A stretch of 64,000 bases of DNA from Steroidobacteraceae bacterium (GCA_025451845.1 JANWJS010000031.1:1-64000), one strand, 5' to 3'; positions 52,013 through 61,948 are shown, counted from the stretch's first letter. Translations and numbers: made by a program. The notes: a model not told the origin generated them from the letters alone.

Positions 52013-54034
52013 TCAGTAAGGCCTCTGATGCTGAGTGATCAGAGACCACGTGTCGGTACGGAAGGGACCGGCGGGCAAGCCGGCACCGTTGAACAAAGTG
52101 GCTGCGGGATTGGACTGCCAGTCGTAGCGCACCTGCGTCGGATGCGGCACCTCGGGCGCGGAGACGATCACCGCCAGACCCTGAACACGAGCTTCTGCCC
52201 GATGCCATTTCCGATCCCGCCCGGCAAGGATGAAACCGTCCAGCCGGCCTCCTTTGGCCACCAGGCCGCCACTCGCATCCTTGAAACGGACCCGGATCGA
52301 ATGCGCCAGCCGCGCGACCGACGCCACGGTCGGCCCGGAATCGACCACGGGCTTGCCGTAGTGCCGCGCCAGCGCGCAGCGCGCGAGGCGCTCGCCCACC
52401 GGCTGCTTGTTGCCGGGATGTAGACTGTTGGCATCGCCGACATCGATGGTCACTGCGAGGCAGGAATGAGGCACGGTCGCGGCCACGATCGCCTGTGACT
52501 CCCGGATGTCCGCCCATCCATCATCGGTGGGCGCGGCGCTGCGCGCGCCAAAGGCCGGCAGCTGTACGATGTAAAAGGGAAAATCGCCCTGCCGGAAAAG
52601 CCGGCGCCAACTGGCTATGACCGCCGGCAGCAGCTTGCGATACTCGTAGCCGCGCGGTGAGTTCTGTGCGCCCTGGTACCAAATGGCGCCGGCGATGGTC
52701 AGTGGCGCAATGGGCACGAGCATGCCGTTGTAGAGGACCGTGGGCATCACCGGCCAGTTGGCAAAGTGAAGCGGCATGGGATGCGGGGGACGCACATCGA
52801 CACTGATCCTACCCTGCCACGCTCCGGCGAGCGGGATGACGGTGTGATCTGCGAGCGTGAGCCGCAAGTCCGAAGGCTTGCCGAGAAAGCCCCCGTCAGG
52901 CTCCGTCTTGAAGATGCGGATGGCGATCAGGTTGCGACCCGCTCTGAGCGCGTCCGCAGGAATTTCATAGATACGGGGATGCTCCACCCAGGCGCTGGCG
53001 CCGACCAGGATTCCATTGACGTACACCGAGTCCATGCGCTGGACTTCGCCCAACGAGATGAGCGTCAGTCCCTTCGGTGGCGGCTGCGGCAGGGTAATCT
53101 CTTTGCGGAACCAGGCGACGGCGGGCGTGACCGGAACCCCGAGCTCGGCAAAGCCTCCTGGAAGGTGCACGGTCTTCCACCCGGAGGCCCTGTAACCGGG
53201 AGAGTCCCATTTCTGCTTCAGTCCGATATCGTATTGGTCATACCAGGGCATGACGTAGTTGCCGTAGGCGGGCTGACCCGCGCTGGCGAACTCTGCCAGC
53301 TTTGCCAACGGGATATCGTAATCGTGGAGCGGCCCGAGGGCCTCGGCGCTGGCCCAAGTCTCCCCTGCGGAGCCGCCAACGGAGTCCACGACCAGGCCCT
53401 GCGGAACGTGGGTCTGCCGCTCGATCTCGCGGCCGAAATAAAAAGCAACAGCGGAAAGATCTGCAGCTGTCCGCGGCGAAACCACCTTCCAGGCTCCCTC
53501 GAGCGTTTGGGTAGGCCGGTAGGCAGTATGGTCGGCGACCGTGAAGTAGCGTATGTCCGGGTAGTGCGCGCGCTTTGCGACCTCCGCGGCGTTATCGGTG
53601 AAGCGCAGCGGCAGCTCCATGTTGGACTGGCCGCCGCAAATCCAAACATCGCCTACCATCACGTTGCGCAACTCGACCGTCCGGCGCCCGTCGGTGATCT
53701 TCATGGTGTACGGACCGCCGGTTGCCGGTGGGGCGAAGTTTAACTGCCAGTGCCCCTCGGGGCCCGCTAAGCCGCTGACGCCCTCCCCCGCTATCTGAAG
53801 GTGAATCGACTGCCCGGGTGTCGACCAGCCCCAGATCGTGTCGGGCTTTCCCCTCTGCAGCACCATGTTGTCACCGAAAACGGCGCTGACGAGCGGCAGC
53901 GATCGCGCAGTCGCTTCCTCCCTGCGTTCCGAGGGGCCGTCGTGCCGGGCCGCCGTTGATACGCAGCCCGCCCCTGCCAGCGTGATCGCCAGAACTGTCG
54001 CGAGCAAAGTCGATTTGAGTTGCTTTACTCTCAT
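52013..54034 (-). CDS. Sialate-O-acetylesterase-type carbohydrate esterase, lipoprotein
   Basis: 673 residues. The signal ends in LAGAGC (Cys24), so it is lipid-anchored. The SGNH-like esterase has its nucleophile Ser137 in GGQSNME and a second conserved block WYQGAQN where relatives have WYQGESN. The Asp/His pair lies in DVGDANSLHP. A beta-sandwich insert (about 270-390) resembles that of GH2-type binding domains. In a plant-glycan locus it more likely removes acetyl groups from xylan, xyloglucan or pectin than from sialic acid. It lies between the two GH51 genes in one operon. Confidence 0.9.
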   Translation of the reverse strand: MRVKQLKSTLLATVLAITLAGAGCVSTAARHDGPSERREEATARSLPLVSAVFGDNMVLQRGKPDTIWGWSTPGQSIHLQIAGEGVSGLAGPEGHWQLNFAPPATGGPYTMKITDGRRTVELRNVMVGDVWICGGQSNMELPLRFTDNAAEVAKRAHYPDIRYFTVADHTAYRPTQTLEGAWKVVSPRTAADLSAVAFYFGREIERQTHVPQGLVVDSVGGSAGETWASAEALGPLHDYDIPLAKLAEFASAGQPAYGNYVMPWYDQYDIGLKQKWDSPGYRASGWKTVHLPGGFAELGVPVTPAVAWFRKEITLPQPPPKGLTLISLGEVQRMDSVYVNGILVGASAWVEHPRIYEIPADALRAGRNLIAIRIFKTEPDGGFLGKPSDLRLTLADHTVIPLAGAWQGRISVDVRPPHPMPLHFANWPVMPTVLYNGMLVPIAPLTIAGAIWYQGAQNSPRGYEYRKLLPAVIASWRRLFRQGDFPFYIVQLPAFGARSAAPTDDGWADIRESQAIVAATVPHSCLAVTIDVGDANSLHPGNKQPVGERLARCALARHYGKPVVDSGPTVASVARLAHSIRVRFKDASGGLVAKGGRLDGFILAGRDRKWHRAEARVQGLAVIVSAPEVPHPTQVRYDWQSNPAATLFNGAGLPAGPFRTDTWSLITQHQRPY

Positions 54035-54068
54035 CGCGCTCTCAATTCTGCGCCCCGGCGGCGCGACC

Positions 54069-55697
54069 TCAGGCGGCCCACTGGATCACGGCGTACGACC
54101 GCGGCGGCAACTCGAGACTTGTTTTGGCGCCCCGCGTAACGGGCCGCGGCAGCTCTGTCGGATGCACGCGACGCGGTGCAGCGAAATCGTTGCGGGCCTC
54201 GAGGTCATCCCCGGTGAGCACGAGAGCCACCTGCACGGGACCAGGGCTCCTGTCCTCCCAGACGATCTCGATCGGGCGTGCGGCCGAGAGATCGCGATTG
54301 AGAATGAATAGTGCAGTCTCGCCGGTGCGCGGCGAGACCGTCCCCGCTGCATCGATGAAAGGCACCGGCTTCGTGTCGGGCAGCTCGTAGGTCGGAGCCA
54401 CCACCAGAAGATCCAGCACCGAGCCGCGCGCGAGCTCGAGAGCCCAACGGTAGGGGAAATAGGTGGTCTGCAGAAAGAATCCCTTCCGGTCGGTCATGAT
54501 TGGCGCATGCACGTTCACCAGCTGCGAGAGACACCCGATCCTCACCCGGTCAGCGTGTCTCATCAGGGTATTGAGCAGGCCGCCGACGAGCAGCGCATCC
54601 TCCAGGTTGTAATTCTTCTCGCGCAGGTGTGGTGCGACCTGGCGCGCTCCGTCGTTGACCAGGTTCCCGTACAGGACGTTCCACTCATCGTACGAGATGT
54701 ACAGCGTCTTCGAGGAACGCTTGCGAGCGCGCACGTAATCGCAGACGTCGATAGTGTCGCGGATCTGCTGCTCCATCTCGAGATTGAGCGCCACGTGCTT
54801 CTCGCTGCGTCGAGCCGCCTGATCGGGCGCCGCCCCAAAGTAGCCGTGTATCGAGATCGCATCGACATTCTCGTAGCAGTGATCGAGCACCTGCCGGTCC
54901 CACTGAAGGTAGGTCGGCAGCCCCGTCCAACTCGAGCCGCAGGCGGTGAGAAAAACCGAAGGGTCGACCTCTCGCATGCGCCGGGCCGCGTCAGCCGCCT
55001 TCCATCCATACTGCTCGGCGCTCATGTGGCCGATCTCCCACGGCCCGTCGAGCTCGTTGCCGAGTCCCCAATAACGCACGCCGTAGGGTTGCGAATGCCC
55101 GTTCTGGCGACGCAAGTCGCTCCAGCGCGTGCCCCCAGGAAAATTGCAGTATTCCACGAGCGCGGCGGCTTTCTCGGGCGTGTCGCTGCCGAGATCCACC
55201 GTCATCAGCGCCTCGGCGCCGGCGGCCTTGCACCAGGCCATGAACTCGTCGGTGCCAAACCGATTGCTCTCGATCGTGTTCCAGGCTTCATTGAGCACTC
55301 GGGGCCGCTGCCGGACCGGACCTACACCATCGAGCCAGTCGTACTGCGAAAGGAAGCTCCCGCCGGGACCCCGAATGAGAGGCACGCCGAGCGCACGCAC
55401 CGCCGAGAGAACGTCCGTCCGGAAGCCCTGCGCATCCGCGAGCGGCGAGCCCGGCTCAAAAATGCCGTCATAGACGGCACGACCCAGATGCTCGACAAAG
55501 GAGCCGAAGACCGTCCGATGAAGCGAGCCGATGGTCCTACGGGAGTCGATGTAGATCCGCGCCGGCTTTCCTGCAGGCGCGGCGAATGCCAGGCGGTTGC
55601 GCAATGCGCCTGCCGGCACCGCAAGAGCCGCAACCGATGCCTGGCGGAGAAATCGCCGTCGGGAAGGTGAGAACATCGTCGCGAGCCCGCGGCTCAT
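54069..55697 (-). CDS. GH51 alpha-L-arabinofuranosidase, Tat-exported (second)
   Basis: 542 residues. The Tat signal has SRRRFLRQA and a hydrophobic stretch to AFAAPAG. Acid/base Glu215 is in YWGLGNELDG and nucleophile Glu338 in ISYDEWN; a conserved GPGGSFLSQYDW precedes them. The C-terminal beta-sandwich is shorter than in the first enzyme, so the two are diverged and likely differ in linkage preference. ATG 55697 has AGGGC 8 nt upstream; ATG 55676 is an alternative. It is the first gene of the minus-strand operon and diverges from the GH2 gene. Confidence 0.92.
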   Translation of the reverse strand: MSRGLATMFSPSRRRFLRQASVAALAVPAGALRNRLAFAAPAGKPARIYIDSRRTIGSLHRTVFGSFVEHLGRAVYDGIFEPGSPLADAQGFRTDVLSAVRALGVPLIRGPGGSFLSQYDWLDGVGPVRQRPRVLNEAWNTIESNRFGTDEFMAWCKAAGAEALMTVDLGSDTPEKAAALVEYCNFPGGTRWSDLRRQNGHSQPYGVRYWGLGNELDGPWEIGHMSAEQYGWKAADAARRMREVDPSVFLTACGSSWTGLPTYLQWDRQVLDHCYENVDAISIHGYFGAAPDQAARRSEKHVALNLEMEQQIRDTIDVCDYVRARKRSSKTLYISYDEWNVLYGNLVNDGARQVAPHLREKNYNLEDALLVGGLLNTLMRHADRVRIGCLSQLVNVHAPIMTDRKGFFLQTTYFPYRWALELARGSVLDLLVVAPTYELPDTKPVPFIDAAGTVSPRTGETALFILNRDLSAARPIEIVWEDRSPGPVQVALVLTGDDLEARNDFAAPRRVHPTELPRPVTRGAKTSLELPPRSYAVIQWAA

Positions 55698-56071
55698 TCG
55701 CTATGCCCTGCGAGACGGCGGCTGTATCACGCGGTTCTCTCCCGGCTGATTCGAAGGGCTGGTCCGTCCTCGCGAGCTACGGATGCGTGGACCATTTAAC
55801 TCAGACAATACCAGAAGCCGCCCGCCCATCGCTACTGGCCCATGGGGGCCAGCGCGACCCAGGCGGCGGGACGCCCGCGGCCGCCGAACGCCGGTCCCAC
55901 CGGAGTGCAGCCCGTGCTACGAGCCTGTTATGCTCGAAGCGCAGATTCCTTGAATCGATATGAGGCAATCGTGACGCGAGAAGGGCAAGGTGAAGCGCGC
56001 CATTGCCGATTAGAGGATCGGATCGTAAGTGTCCCGGCCGCGAGCTCATCCGTTGAGGGAGATCCTTCCAC
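55698..56071. promoter_or_regulatory. Divergent promoter region of the GH51 and GH2 genes
   Basis: 374 bp without a gene. It contains an 18-bp hairpin or operator-like element, CTGGCCC-ATGG-GGGCCAG (55835-55852), with perfect 7-bp arms. Near 55790-55812 the minus strand carries TGGTATTG and AATGGTCC, suggestive of a LacI/GntR-like site but not exact. TATGCT at about 55929 could be a -10 toward the GH2 gene. No clear promoter can be fixed for either side. Confidence 0.4.
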
Positions 56072-58579
56072 ATGATCGAAATGAATCGTCGCGACCTGCT
56101 CCGCGGCGCTGCGGCAGTCGGGCTGCAATCCCTGGTCACACGCAGGGCGCTCGCCCTCGCAATGGCCGAAGCGTCCGTGCCGCAAGCAGAGTACGGCTTT
56201 GCAGCCGTCGCTCCGCGCGAGCGGCTGCTCTTGGACTTCGATTGGAGGTTCGCTCTGGGGCATGCCTGCGATCCAGCGCGCGATCTCGGCTACGGAGCCA
56301 ACCTGGAGGAGCTCTCCAAGACGGTCGGCTTCGACTTCGCGACGGCGAAATTCGACGATTCCCGCTGGCGGTCGCTTGACCTGCCGCACGACTGGGCCGT
56401 AGAGCTGCCCTTCGTGCACGACGAGGCGCTGCAGAGTCACGGCTACAAGCCGCTTGGGCGGAACTACCCGGAAACCTCCGTCGGCTGGTATCGGCGCGGC
56501 TTCGACATTCCCGCCGGCGATTTGGGCCGGCGCATCGTCCTCGAGTTCGACGGCGCCTTCCGTAGCGCGCTCGTCTTCCTGAACGGCTCGCTGATGGGAC
56601 GGCACGACAGCGGCTACACTCCATTTCGCTTCGACATCAGCGACTTCGTGAACTACGGCGGACGCAATATTGTCGTCGTGCGGGTGGACGCCACCTCCGG
56701 CGAAGGCTGGTTCTACGAAGGTGCCGGGATCTATCGCCATGTCTGGCTGACGAAGACCGAGGCACTGCACCTCGGCGCGTGGGAGACCCATGTCCGTACG
56801 GATGTGAAGCCCGACGCCGCGGTGTTGTCGCTCGCCACGATCGTGGAAAACCAAGGCACCGCGGCCGCCGATGCGACAGTGCGCTGGAAGATTCTCGATG
56901 CGCACGGCCGAACCATCGCCACCGCCCGCTCAGGGCCACAATCCGTCACACCTGCCGGCAATGCCGCATTCAAGGCACGAGCCAGGCTGGAATCTCCCAC
57001 GCTGTGGTCGCCCGAGACTCCCTATCTGTATTCCGCGGTCGTGACGGTCGAAAGCGGCGGTCGAGCACAGGACGCTGAGCGCGTTGCCTTTGGCGTCCGC
57101 ACGATCGCCTTCGACGCGGGCAGGGGATTCTTCCTCAACGGCAAGTCCGTCAAGATCAAAGGGACGTGCAACCACCAGGACCATGCGGGCGTGGGCGTGG
57201 CGCTTCCGGATGGGCTGCAGCGGTACCGCCTCTCCGTACTGCGTGACATGGGGTCGAACGCAGTCCGCACGTCGCACAACATGCCAACACCGGAGTGGGT
57301 GGGGGCCTGTGAGCGCATGGGCATGATGATGATGTGCGAGACGCGCAGGATGAGCTCGACTGCCGATGGGCTCGCCGATCTCGAGATCATGATCAAGCGC
57401 TATCGCAACTCCCCCGCGATCATTCTCTGGTCCATGGGAAATGAGGAGTGGGCGTTGCAAAACTCGCCCGAGGGCGCGCACATCGTCGCCAGCATGGTCC
57501 GCCGGGCCCACGAGCTGGATCCGACACGGCCGTGTACCGCCGCAGTGAACGGCTCGTACGAGGGGGGCGTCTCGAGCTTCCTCGACATCGAGGGCTTCAA
57601 TTACAATCTAGGCGCGATCGACGCATACCATCGCAGCCATCCGCGGCAACGGCTCGTCGGCTCGGAGACGGCCAGCACGATTTGCACTCGAGGGATCTAT
57701 GAGACCGACCCGCTGCGTAACTGGGTCAGCGCGTATGACGTGAATCATACCGCCTGGTCGGAGCTCGCCGAGGAGTGGTGGAAGTTCTATGCCGCGCGCG
57801 AGTATCTGCCCGGCGGCTTTGCTTGGACGGGCTTCGACTATCGGGGGGAGCCCACTCCCTATGGCTGGCCGTCCATCAACTCCCAGTTCGGTATCGTCGA
57901 CACGTGCGGCTTCTCCAAGGACAACTTTTTCTACTACAAGAGTTGGTGGGGACGGGAGCCGGTGCTGCATCTCTTCCCCCACTGGAACTGGGCACAGCGA
58001 TTCGGCGAGCCGGTATCGGTCTGGGTGCACACCAACCTCGAGGAAATCGAGCTGTTCCTCAACGGGCGCAGCCAGGGCAGGCGCAAGGTCCAGCCGCTCA
58101 CCCATCTCGAGTGGCAGGTCAAATACGAGCCCGGCGTGATCGAGGCGCGCGGCATGAAGGATGGAGCCGTCGTCATGACTGCCCGGCGCGAAACCACGGG
58201 CGCCCCGGCAACCATCCGGCTGAGCTGCGACCGCGACGAGATCGCCGCCGACGGCGAGGCCATCGCCATCGTACGGGTGGAAGTAGTCGACGGCGCAGGC
58301 CGGGTGGTGCCGACGGCTGACAACCTCATCAAGTTTGCGATCAGCGGCGAGGGAACGCTGCTCGGCGTCGGCAACGGCGACCCGAACTGTCACGAGCCCG
58401 ACAAGCAGCCGATGCGAAGCGTCTTCAACGGACTGGCGCAGCTCATCGTGCAGGCCAGCCGCAATCCGGGAGCTCTGGTGATCGAAGCGTACGCCGAGCA
58501 GTTCCCCGGCCCGGAGCTGCCGAGGACGCGGCTCACCATCACCACACGCAAGTCGCCGCTACGGCCTGCGGTTGCCTGA
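56072..58579 (+). CDS. GH2 beta-galactosidase, Tat-exported
   Basis: 835 residues. A Tat-like signal (NRRDLLRGAAAVGL) precedes the GH2 sugar-binding domain (about 60-220), an immunoglobulin-like domain, the TIM barrel and a C-terminal DUF4982-like plus Ig-like tail (DRDEIAADGEAIAIVRVEVVD). Acid/base Glu458 is in WSMGNEEW, nucleophile Glu532 in VGSETAS. Family activity is usually beta-galactosidase, though beta-mannosidase or beta-glucuronidase cannot be excluded. A likely target is galactose capping xyloglucan or galactan. It is transcribed alone on the plus strand and converges with the fucosidase gene 27 bp away. Confidence 0.9.
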   Translation: MIEMNRRDLLRGAAAVGLQSLVTRRALALAMAEASVPQAEYGFAAVAPRERLLLDFDWRFALGHACDPARDLGYGANLEELSKTVGFDFATAKFDDSRWRSLDLPHDWAVELPFVHDEALQSHGYKPLGRNYPETSVGWYRRGFDIPAGDLGRRIVLEFDGAFRSALVFLNGSLMGRHDSGYTPFRFDISDFVNYGGRNIVVVRVDATSGEGWFYEGAGIYRHVWLTKTEALHLGAWETHVRTDVKPDAAVLSLATIVENQGTAAADATVRWKILDAHGRTIATARSGPQSVTPAGNAAFKARARLESPTLWSPETPYLYSAVVTVESGGRAQDAERVAFGVRTIAFDAGRGFFLNGKSVKIKGTCNHQDHAGVGVALPDGLQRYRLSVLRDMGSNAVRTSHNMPTPEWVGACERMGMMMMCETRRMSSTADGLADLEIMIKRYRNSPAIILWSMGNEEWALQNSPEGAHIVASMVRRAHELDPTRPCTAAVNGSYEGGVSSFLDIEGFNYNLGAIDAYHRSHPRQRLVGSETASTICTRGIYETDPLRNWVSAYDVNHTAWSELAEEWWKFYAAREYLPGGFAWTGFDYRGEPTPYGWPSINSQFGIVDTCGFSKDNFFYYKSWWGREPVLHLFPHWNWAQRFGEPVSVWVHTNLEEIELFLNGRSQGRRKVQPLTHLEWQVKYEPGVIEARGMKDGAVVMTARRETTGAPATIRLSCDRDEIAADGEAIAIVRVEVVDGAGRVVPTADNLIKFAISGEGTLLGVGNGDPNCHEPDKQPMRSVFNGLAQLIVQASRNPGALVIEAYAEQFPGPELPRTRLTITTRKSPLRPAVA

Positions 58580-58606
58580 GTCTGTGCCGAGGCCGGCAGG
58601 TGCGCC

Positions 58607-60433
58607 TCAAGCAGCGATGCGCACGCGCAGCGCGGCGGCGTAGTCCGCCGCCGGGTTGATCTTCGGCAGATCGACCCGCAGCCCCTCGGCAGTCTGCCGC
58701 CATTTTGGCCTCGCGTCTGTTCCCAACAGCTCCACTTGCGACACCGCCCCTGGACGCGTGGCCGCAGCCGTACCGAGTGAACGGATGAGCAGCGGCTCCT
58801 CGGGCCAGCCGAGCGTGATGGCGTACACGACCGTACCGGCCTTGTTGCGGGTGAAGCGGATGTCCTTGGCGGAAAGTCGCTGCACGCTTTTCCCCTGGAA
58901 AGAGCCCTCGCGAACGGCGTTCGGACCTTCGCCGTAAACCTTCCAGGGGCGCGTGGCGTAGATCGCCTCGCCGTTGACGGCCATCCAGGCGCCGATTCGC
59001 TCCAGGATCAGCCGTTCCTTGCTGTCGATCGTGCCGTCGGGCTTGCCCGGAACGTTGAGGATGAACGTTCCGTTCTTGCTTACCGTGTCGACGAGCCAGT
59101 GGATGACCTCGCCCGGGTGCATGTAGCCGCCGAACTCCCCGGGCTCCTCGTAGAGTGGGCGCAGGTAGTGCCAATAGCCGATGCACGTCTCCGACTGCCA
59201 GGGGTGCTGCAGGATGTCCGCGCTCAAACCGCGTTCGACGTCGGCGACCACCGCCTTCTGCAAGTGGCTCGGGATGTGCTTTCCGTTGATCACACCGTCC
59301 GCGCTGCCTCCATGGCGGCTCGCGCTGCGATTGTAAAAGTAAGCGCCCACCGACATACCGCCCCACCCCAGGGGCAGCAGATCGTTGTCGAAGTACAGCA
59401 GGTCAGGGTCATGCTGGTCGATCAGGTCGCGCGTGCGGTCGTAGAAGTTCTTGACGTACGAGACGTCGGGAAGCGCATCGAACGGGTGCTTCGGACCATA
59501 GAGGCGCTGCGGATCATAGCCCTCCCACCACTGCCCTTTGCCGTCTGCCAAGGTCAGGTGGCCGTCATACGGCACGCCCGCGTAGGGGCCGGTTTTGTCA
59601 GCCCCGTGCGCGGGCTGAAACCACCACCAGTTGCGCGCCTGGTGCACGGTGACGCCGAAGCGCAGGCCCCGGTGGCGCGCAGCCTGCGCCCACGTGCCGA
59701 TCACGTCGCGACGCGGCCCGATGTGGTGAGCATTCCAGGGGTGGTGTGCGGAATTCCAGGTATCGAAGCCGTCGTGATGATTGGCCAGCGCCACGAACAG
59801 CTTCGCGCCCGCGCGCACGTACAGATCCATCAGGTCTTCGGGCTGCCAGTTGAGGAGCGTCCATTGCGCGCAAAGCTCCTTGTAACCGAATCGCGAGGGA
59901 TGGCCGTAATGCGCCAGATGATACTGGTACTGCTCGATCTGCGAGCCGTATGTCTGCGCGTCCGGGATGTACATGTTGCGCGCGTACCAATCCCCGTCTT
60001 CCGGCACGCACTGCGGGCTCCAGTGATTCCAGATGCCGAATTTGGCATCCCGGTACCACTCGGGACATTGATACTGCAACAGCGAGTCCCACGTCGGCCG
60101 GTAAGGCCCGTTCCCGGTCAGGTCCGCGATCGGCGGAACCATGGGCACCCCGTCCCAGGAGCCGCCCGGAACGGGTAACTCGGGCGGTTGCCCCCATTCG
60201 CTCGCACGCCAGCTCGATTCGCGGAGCCGTTCCCGTGCGATGCTCGCGCCGTGCAGCGCATAGAAATCGCGTCGCATTTGGGGAGTGCCACAGAAGCGCG
60301 CATAGGTTTGCTCGAGCCGGTTGAATGCCGGCAGCGCGCCACCCGCGAGCGCCCGGTGCGCCATGTCCGGCAGCGCAGCCGTCGCTGCCGTTCCCGCCAT
60401 GATCTTGAAAAAGCTTCTGCGTCTTATCGTCAT
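58607..60433 (-). CDS. GH29 alpha-L-fucosidase, Tat-exported
   Basis: 608 residues. The Tat signal is MTIRRRSFFKIM plus a hydrophobic Ala-rich run. GH29 blocks are KFGIWNHWSPQCVPEDGDWYARNMY, ANHHDGFDTWNS and the nucleophile Asp349 in LLYFDND. KNGTFILNVPGKPDGTI ends the catalytic domain, followed by a beta-sandwich. It removes terminal fucose, for example from xyloglucan or glycoprotein glycans. The ATG at 60433 overlaps the mutarotase stop (ATGA), which sets the start and shows coupling with the gene that handles the released sugar. Confidence 0.92.
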   Translation of the reverse strand: MTIRRRSFFKIMAGTAATAALPDMAHRALAGGALPAFNRLEQTYARFCGTPQMRRDFYALHGASIARERLRESSWRASEWGQPPELPVPGGSWDGVPMVPPIADLTGNGPYRPTWDSLLQYQCPEWYRDAKFGIWNHWSPQCVPEDGDWYARNMYIPDAQTYGSQIEQYQYHLAHYGHPSRFGYKELCAQWTLLNWQPEDLMDLYVRAGAKLFVALANHHDGFDTWNSAHHPWNAHHIGPRRDVIGTWAQAARHRGLRFGVTVHQARNWWWFQPAHGADKTGPYAGVPYDGHLTLADGKGQWWEGYDPQRLYGPKHPFDALPDVSYVKNFYDRTRDLIDQHDPDLLYFDNDLLPLGWGGMSVGAYFYNRSASRHGGSADGVINGKHIPSHLQKAVVADVERGLSADILQHPWQSETCIGYWHYLRPLYEEPGEFGGYMHPGEVIHWLVDTVSKNGTFILNVPGKPDGTIDSKERLILERIGAWMAVNGEAIYATRPWKVYGEGPNAVREGSFQGKSVQRLSAKDIRFTRNKAGTVVYAITLGWPEEPLLIRSLGTAAATRPGAVSQVELLGTDARPKWRQTAEGLRVDLPKINPAADYAAALRVRIAA

Positions 60434-60792
60434 GGCTGCTCCGAGAGAGCGTAAATGCGTTCGGCTGGCACCCACTTTTCACCCGGCGCCGCTGCGGGTA
60501 ACGGCTGCTGCAGCTGCCACATGAGCCGCTCCCACGCCACAACGTCCGGGTCCTGGGCATCGCGTGCGGCCTTCGCCGCCGGGTCGTAGTGGGGACCCGC
60601 CTCGAGCAGCATGAACATGCGCGAGCCGCAGAGCCAGATCTCGATCTCCCGGATATCCGCCGCTCGAAGCGCTCGGGTCACCGCGGCGGGCGGTCCGCCC
60701 GGGCGATGCCACCACCGGTAGCGCTCGATCGATTCAGGATCGTCTTTGAGATCCAGGGTAAAACAAAACCGGCGCAGCGGTGTTGTAGCCAT
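60430..60792 (-). CDS. L-rhamnose mutarotase family protein (RhaM-like)
   Basis: 120 residues from ATG 60792. The family fold is seen in RRFCFTLDLKDDPESIERYRWWH, with the conserved His29, and in IREIEIWLCGSRMFMLLEA. These small enzymes interconvert alpha and beta anomers of 6-deoxysugars. Coupled to a fucosidase it probably acts on L-fucose, which is the mirror case of L-rhamnose; the family name should not be over-read. Longer in-frame starts (60822, 60849) add residues with no match. It is the first gene of the minus-strand pair. Confidence 0.85.
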   Translation of the reverse strand: MATTPLRRFCFTLDLKDDPESIERYRWWHRPGGPPAAVTRALRAADIREIEIWLCGSRMFMLLEAGPHYDPAAKAARDAQDPDVVAWERLMWQLQQPLPAAAPGEKWVPAERIYALSEQP

Positions 60793-60879
60793 CCCGCTTG
60801 CGTCCCTGCTAGCAGCTGCCATGGTGCGAATTCCCGCCCCGCGCCTCATTGCATACTGGTAAGCTGACTCTCACAGATG

Positions 60880-60891
60880 GAAATATATTTC
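60880..60891. promoter_or_regulatory. Perfect palindrome, candidate IclR-family operator
   Basis: GAAATATATTTC is a perfect 12-bp palindrome in an otherwise GC-rich 137-bp divergent region. With flanks (TGGAAATATATTTCA) it closely resembles the IclR box TGGAAATNATTTCCA. It lies between the mutarotase/fucosidase genes and the dehydrogenase/IclR genes, 39 bp before the dehydrogenase ATG. A CATACT hexamer at 60852-60857 is a possible -10 for the plus strand, which would place the site just downstream of the start, suiting repression. Confidence 0.55.
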
Positions 60892-60929
60892 AGCGCCATG
60901 CGGAAACGCAAGCCAGTAGGAAAAGAGCG

Positions 60930-61937
60930 ATGCAAGCGATCGTCTGCGAAGAGCCCTACAAGCTGAGTCTCGGCACTCGCCCTGCGCCGATCCCCAAAGC
61001 CGGCGAAGTTCTCATCCGTATCCGCCGCGTGGGACTCTGCGGAACCGACTATCACATCTTCGCGGGCAAGCATCCGTACCTCGAATATCCCCGAGTCATG
61101 GGCCACGAGCTGGCCGGCCTCGTGGAGGTCCCATCCGGCGCAACTTTGAAAGCCGGGCAGATGGTCACGGTAAACCCCTATCTCGCGTGCGGCACTTGCA
61201 TCGCCTGCAGAAAGGGCAAGCCGAATTGCTGCGCGGCGATCAAGGTGCTCGGCGTCCACACCGACGGCGGAATGTGCGAGCTGCTGAGCGTGCCGGAAGC
61301 GGCCATTGTCGATGCATCCGGGCTGTCCCTCGAGCAAGCCGCAATGGTGGAATTCCTGGCCATCGGCGCACACGCGATAGGGCGCGCCAAGCTCTCCCCC
61401 GGCGCCCGGGTGCTGGTGGTCGGCGCCGGGCCCATCGGTGTGGCCGCGGCGCTCTTCGCCCGGCTCGATGGCGCTGAGGTCACGATCGTGGACGTGCGCA
61501 GCTCGCGGCTGCAATACGCCCGGGACAGGCTCGGGCTCGATCCGGTAATGGGGCCTACGGAAACGGTGTCAGCCGAGCTCGCAGCACGGACGGCCGGAGA
61601 GATGTTTGACTGTGTATTCGATGCGACCGGGAATGTCCACGCGATGCGCAGCGGTCTTGATTATGTAGCGCATGGCGGGACCTACGTCCTGCTGAGCGTG
61701 GTGAAAGAGGAGATTGCCTTCTCCGATCCAGAGTTTCACAAGCGGGAAACGACGCTCCTGGCAAGCCGAAACGCCTTGAGCGCGGACTTCGAGCGGGTGG
61801 TGGGCGCAATCAAGACGGGGAAGATTCCAACGGATGCTCTTCTGACGCACTCTTTTCCAGCGCTCGAGGCGCCGCGCCGGATCCCAGAACTGATCGCGGG
61901 GGCCAGCGGGATCCTCAAGGCCATGGTCGAGTTTTGA
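60930..61937 (+). CDS. Zinc-dependent medium-chain alcohol/polyol dehydrogenase
   Basis: 335 residues. Catalytic zinc ligands are in GLCGTDYHIF and MGHELAG. The structural zinc Cys cluster CGTCIACRKGKPNCC is intact, and the Rossmann motif is GAGPIG. It oxidises an alcohol or sugar acid hydroxyl with NAD(P). Given the neighbours (fucosidase, mutarotase, IclR regulator), an L-fucose or L-fuconate/galactonate-type substrate is likely but unproven. ATG 60930 is preceded by AGGAAAAGAGCG, better than earlier in-frame starts. The IclR gene follows after 11 bp. Confidence 0.88.
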   Translation: MQAIVCEEPYKLSLGTRPAPIPKAGEVLIRIRRVGLCGTDYHIFAGKHPYLEYPRVMGHELAGLVEVPSGATLKAGQMVTVNPYLACGTCIACRKGKPNCCAAIKVLGVHTDGGMCELLSVPEAAIVDASGLSLEQAAMVEFLAIGAHAIGRAKLSPGARVLVVGAGPIGVAAALFARLDGAEVTIVDVRSSRLQYARDRLGLDPVMGPTETVSAELAARTAGEMFDCVFDATGNVHAMRSGLDYVAHGGTYVLLSVVKEEIAFSDPEFHKRETTLLASRNALSADFERVVGAIKTGKIPTDALLTHSFPALEAPRRIPELIAGASGILKAMVEF

Positions 61938-61948
61938 TATTCTGAACG

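Noticed and set aside
61938-61943. TATTCT as a -10 giving a leaderless IclR message
   Set aside because: No -35 is present and the gene is only 11 bp from the dehydrogenase stop, so co-transcription is simpler.
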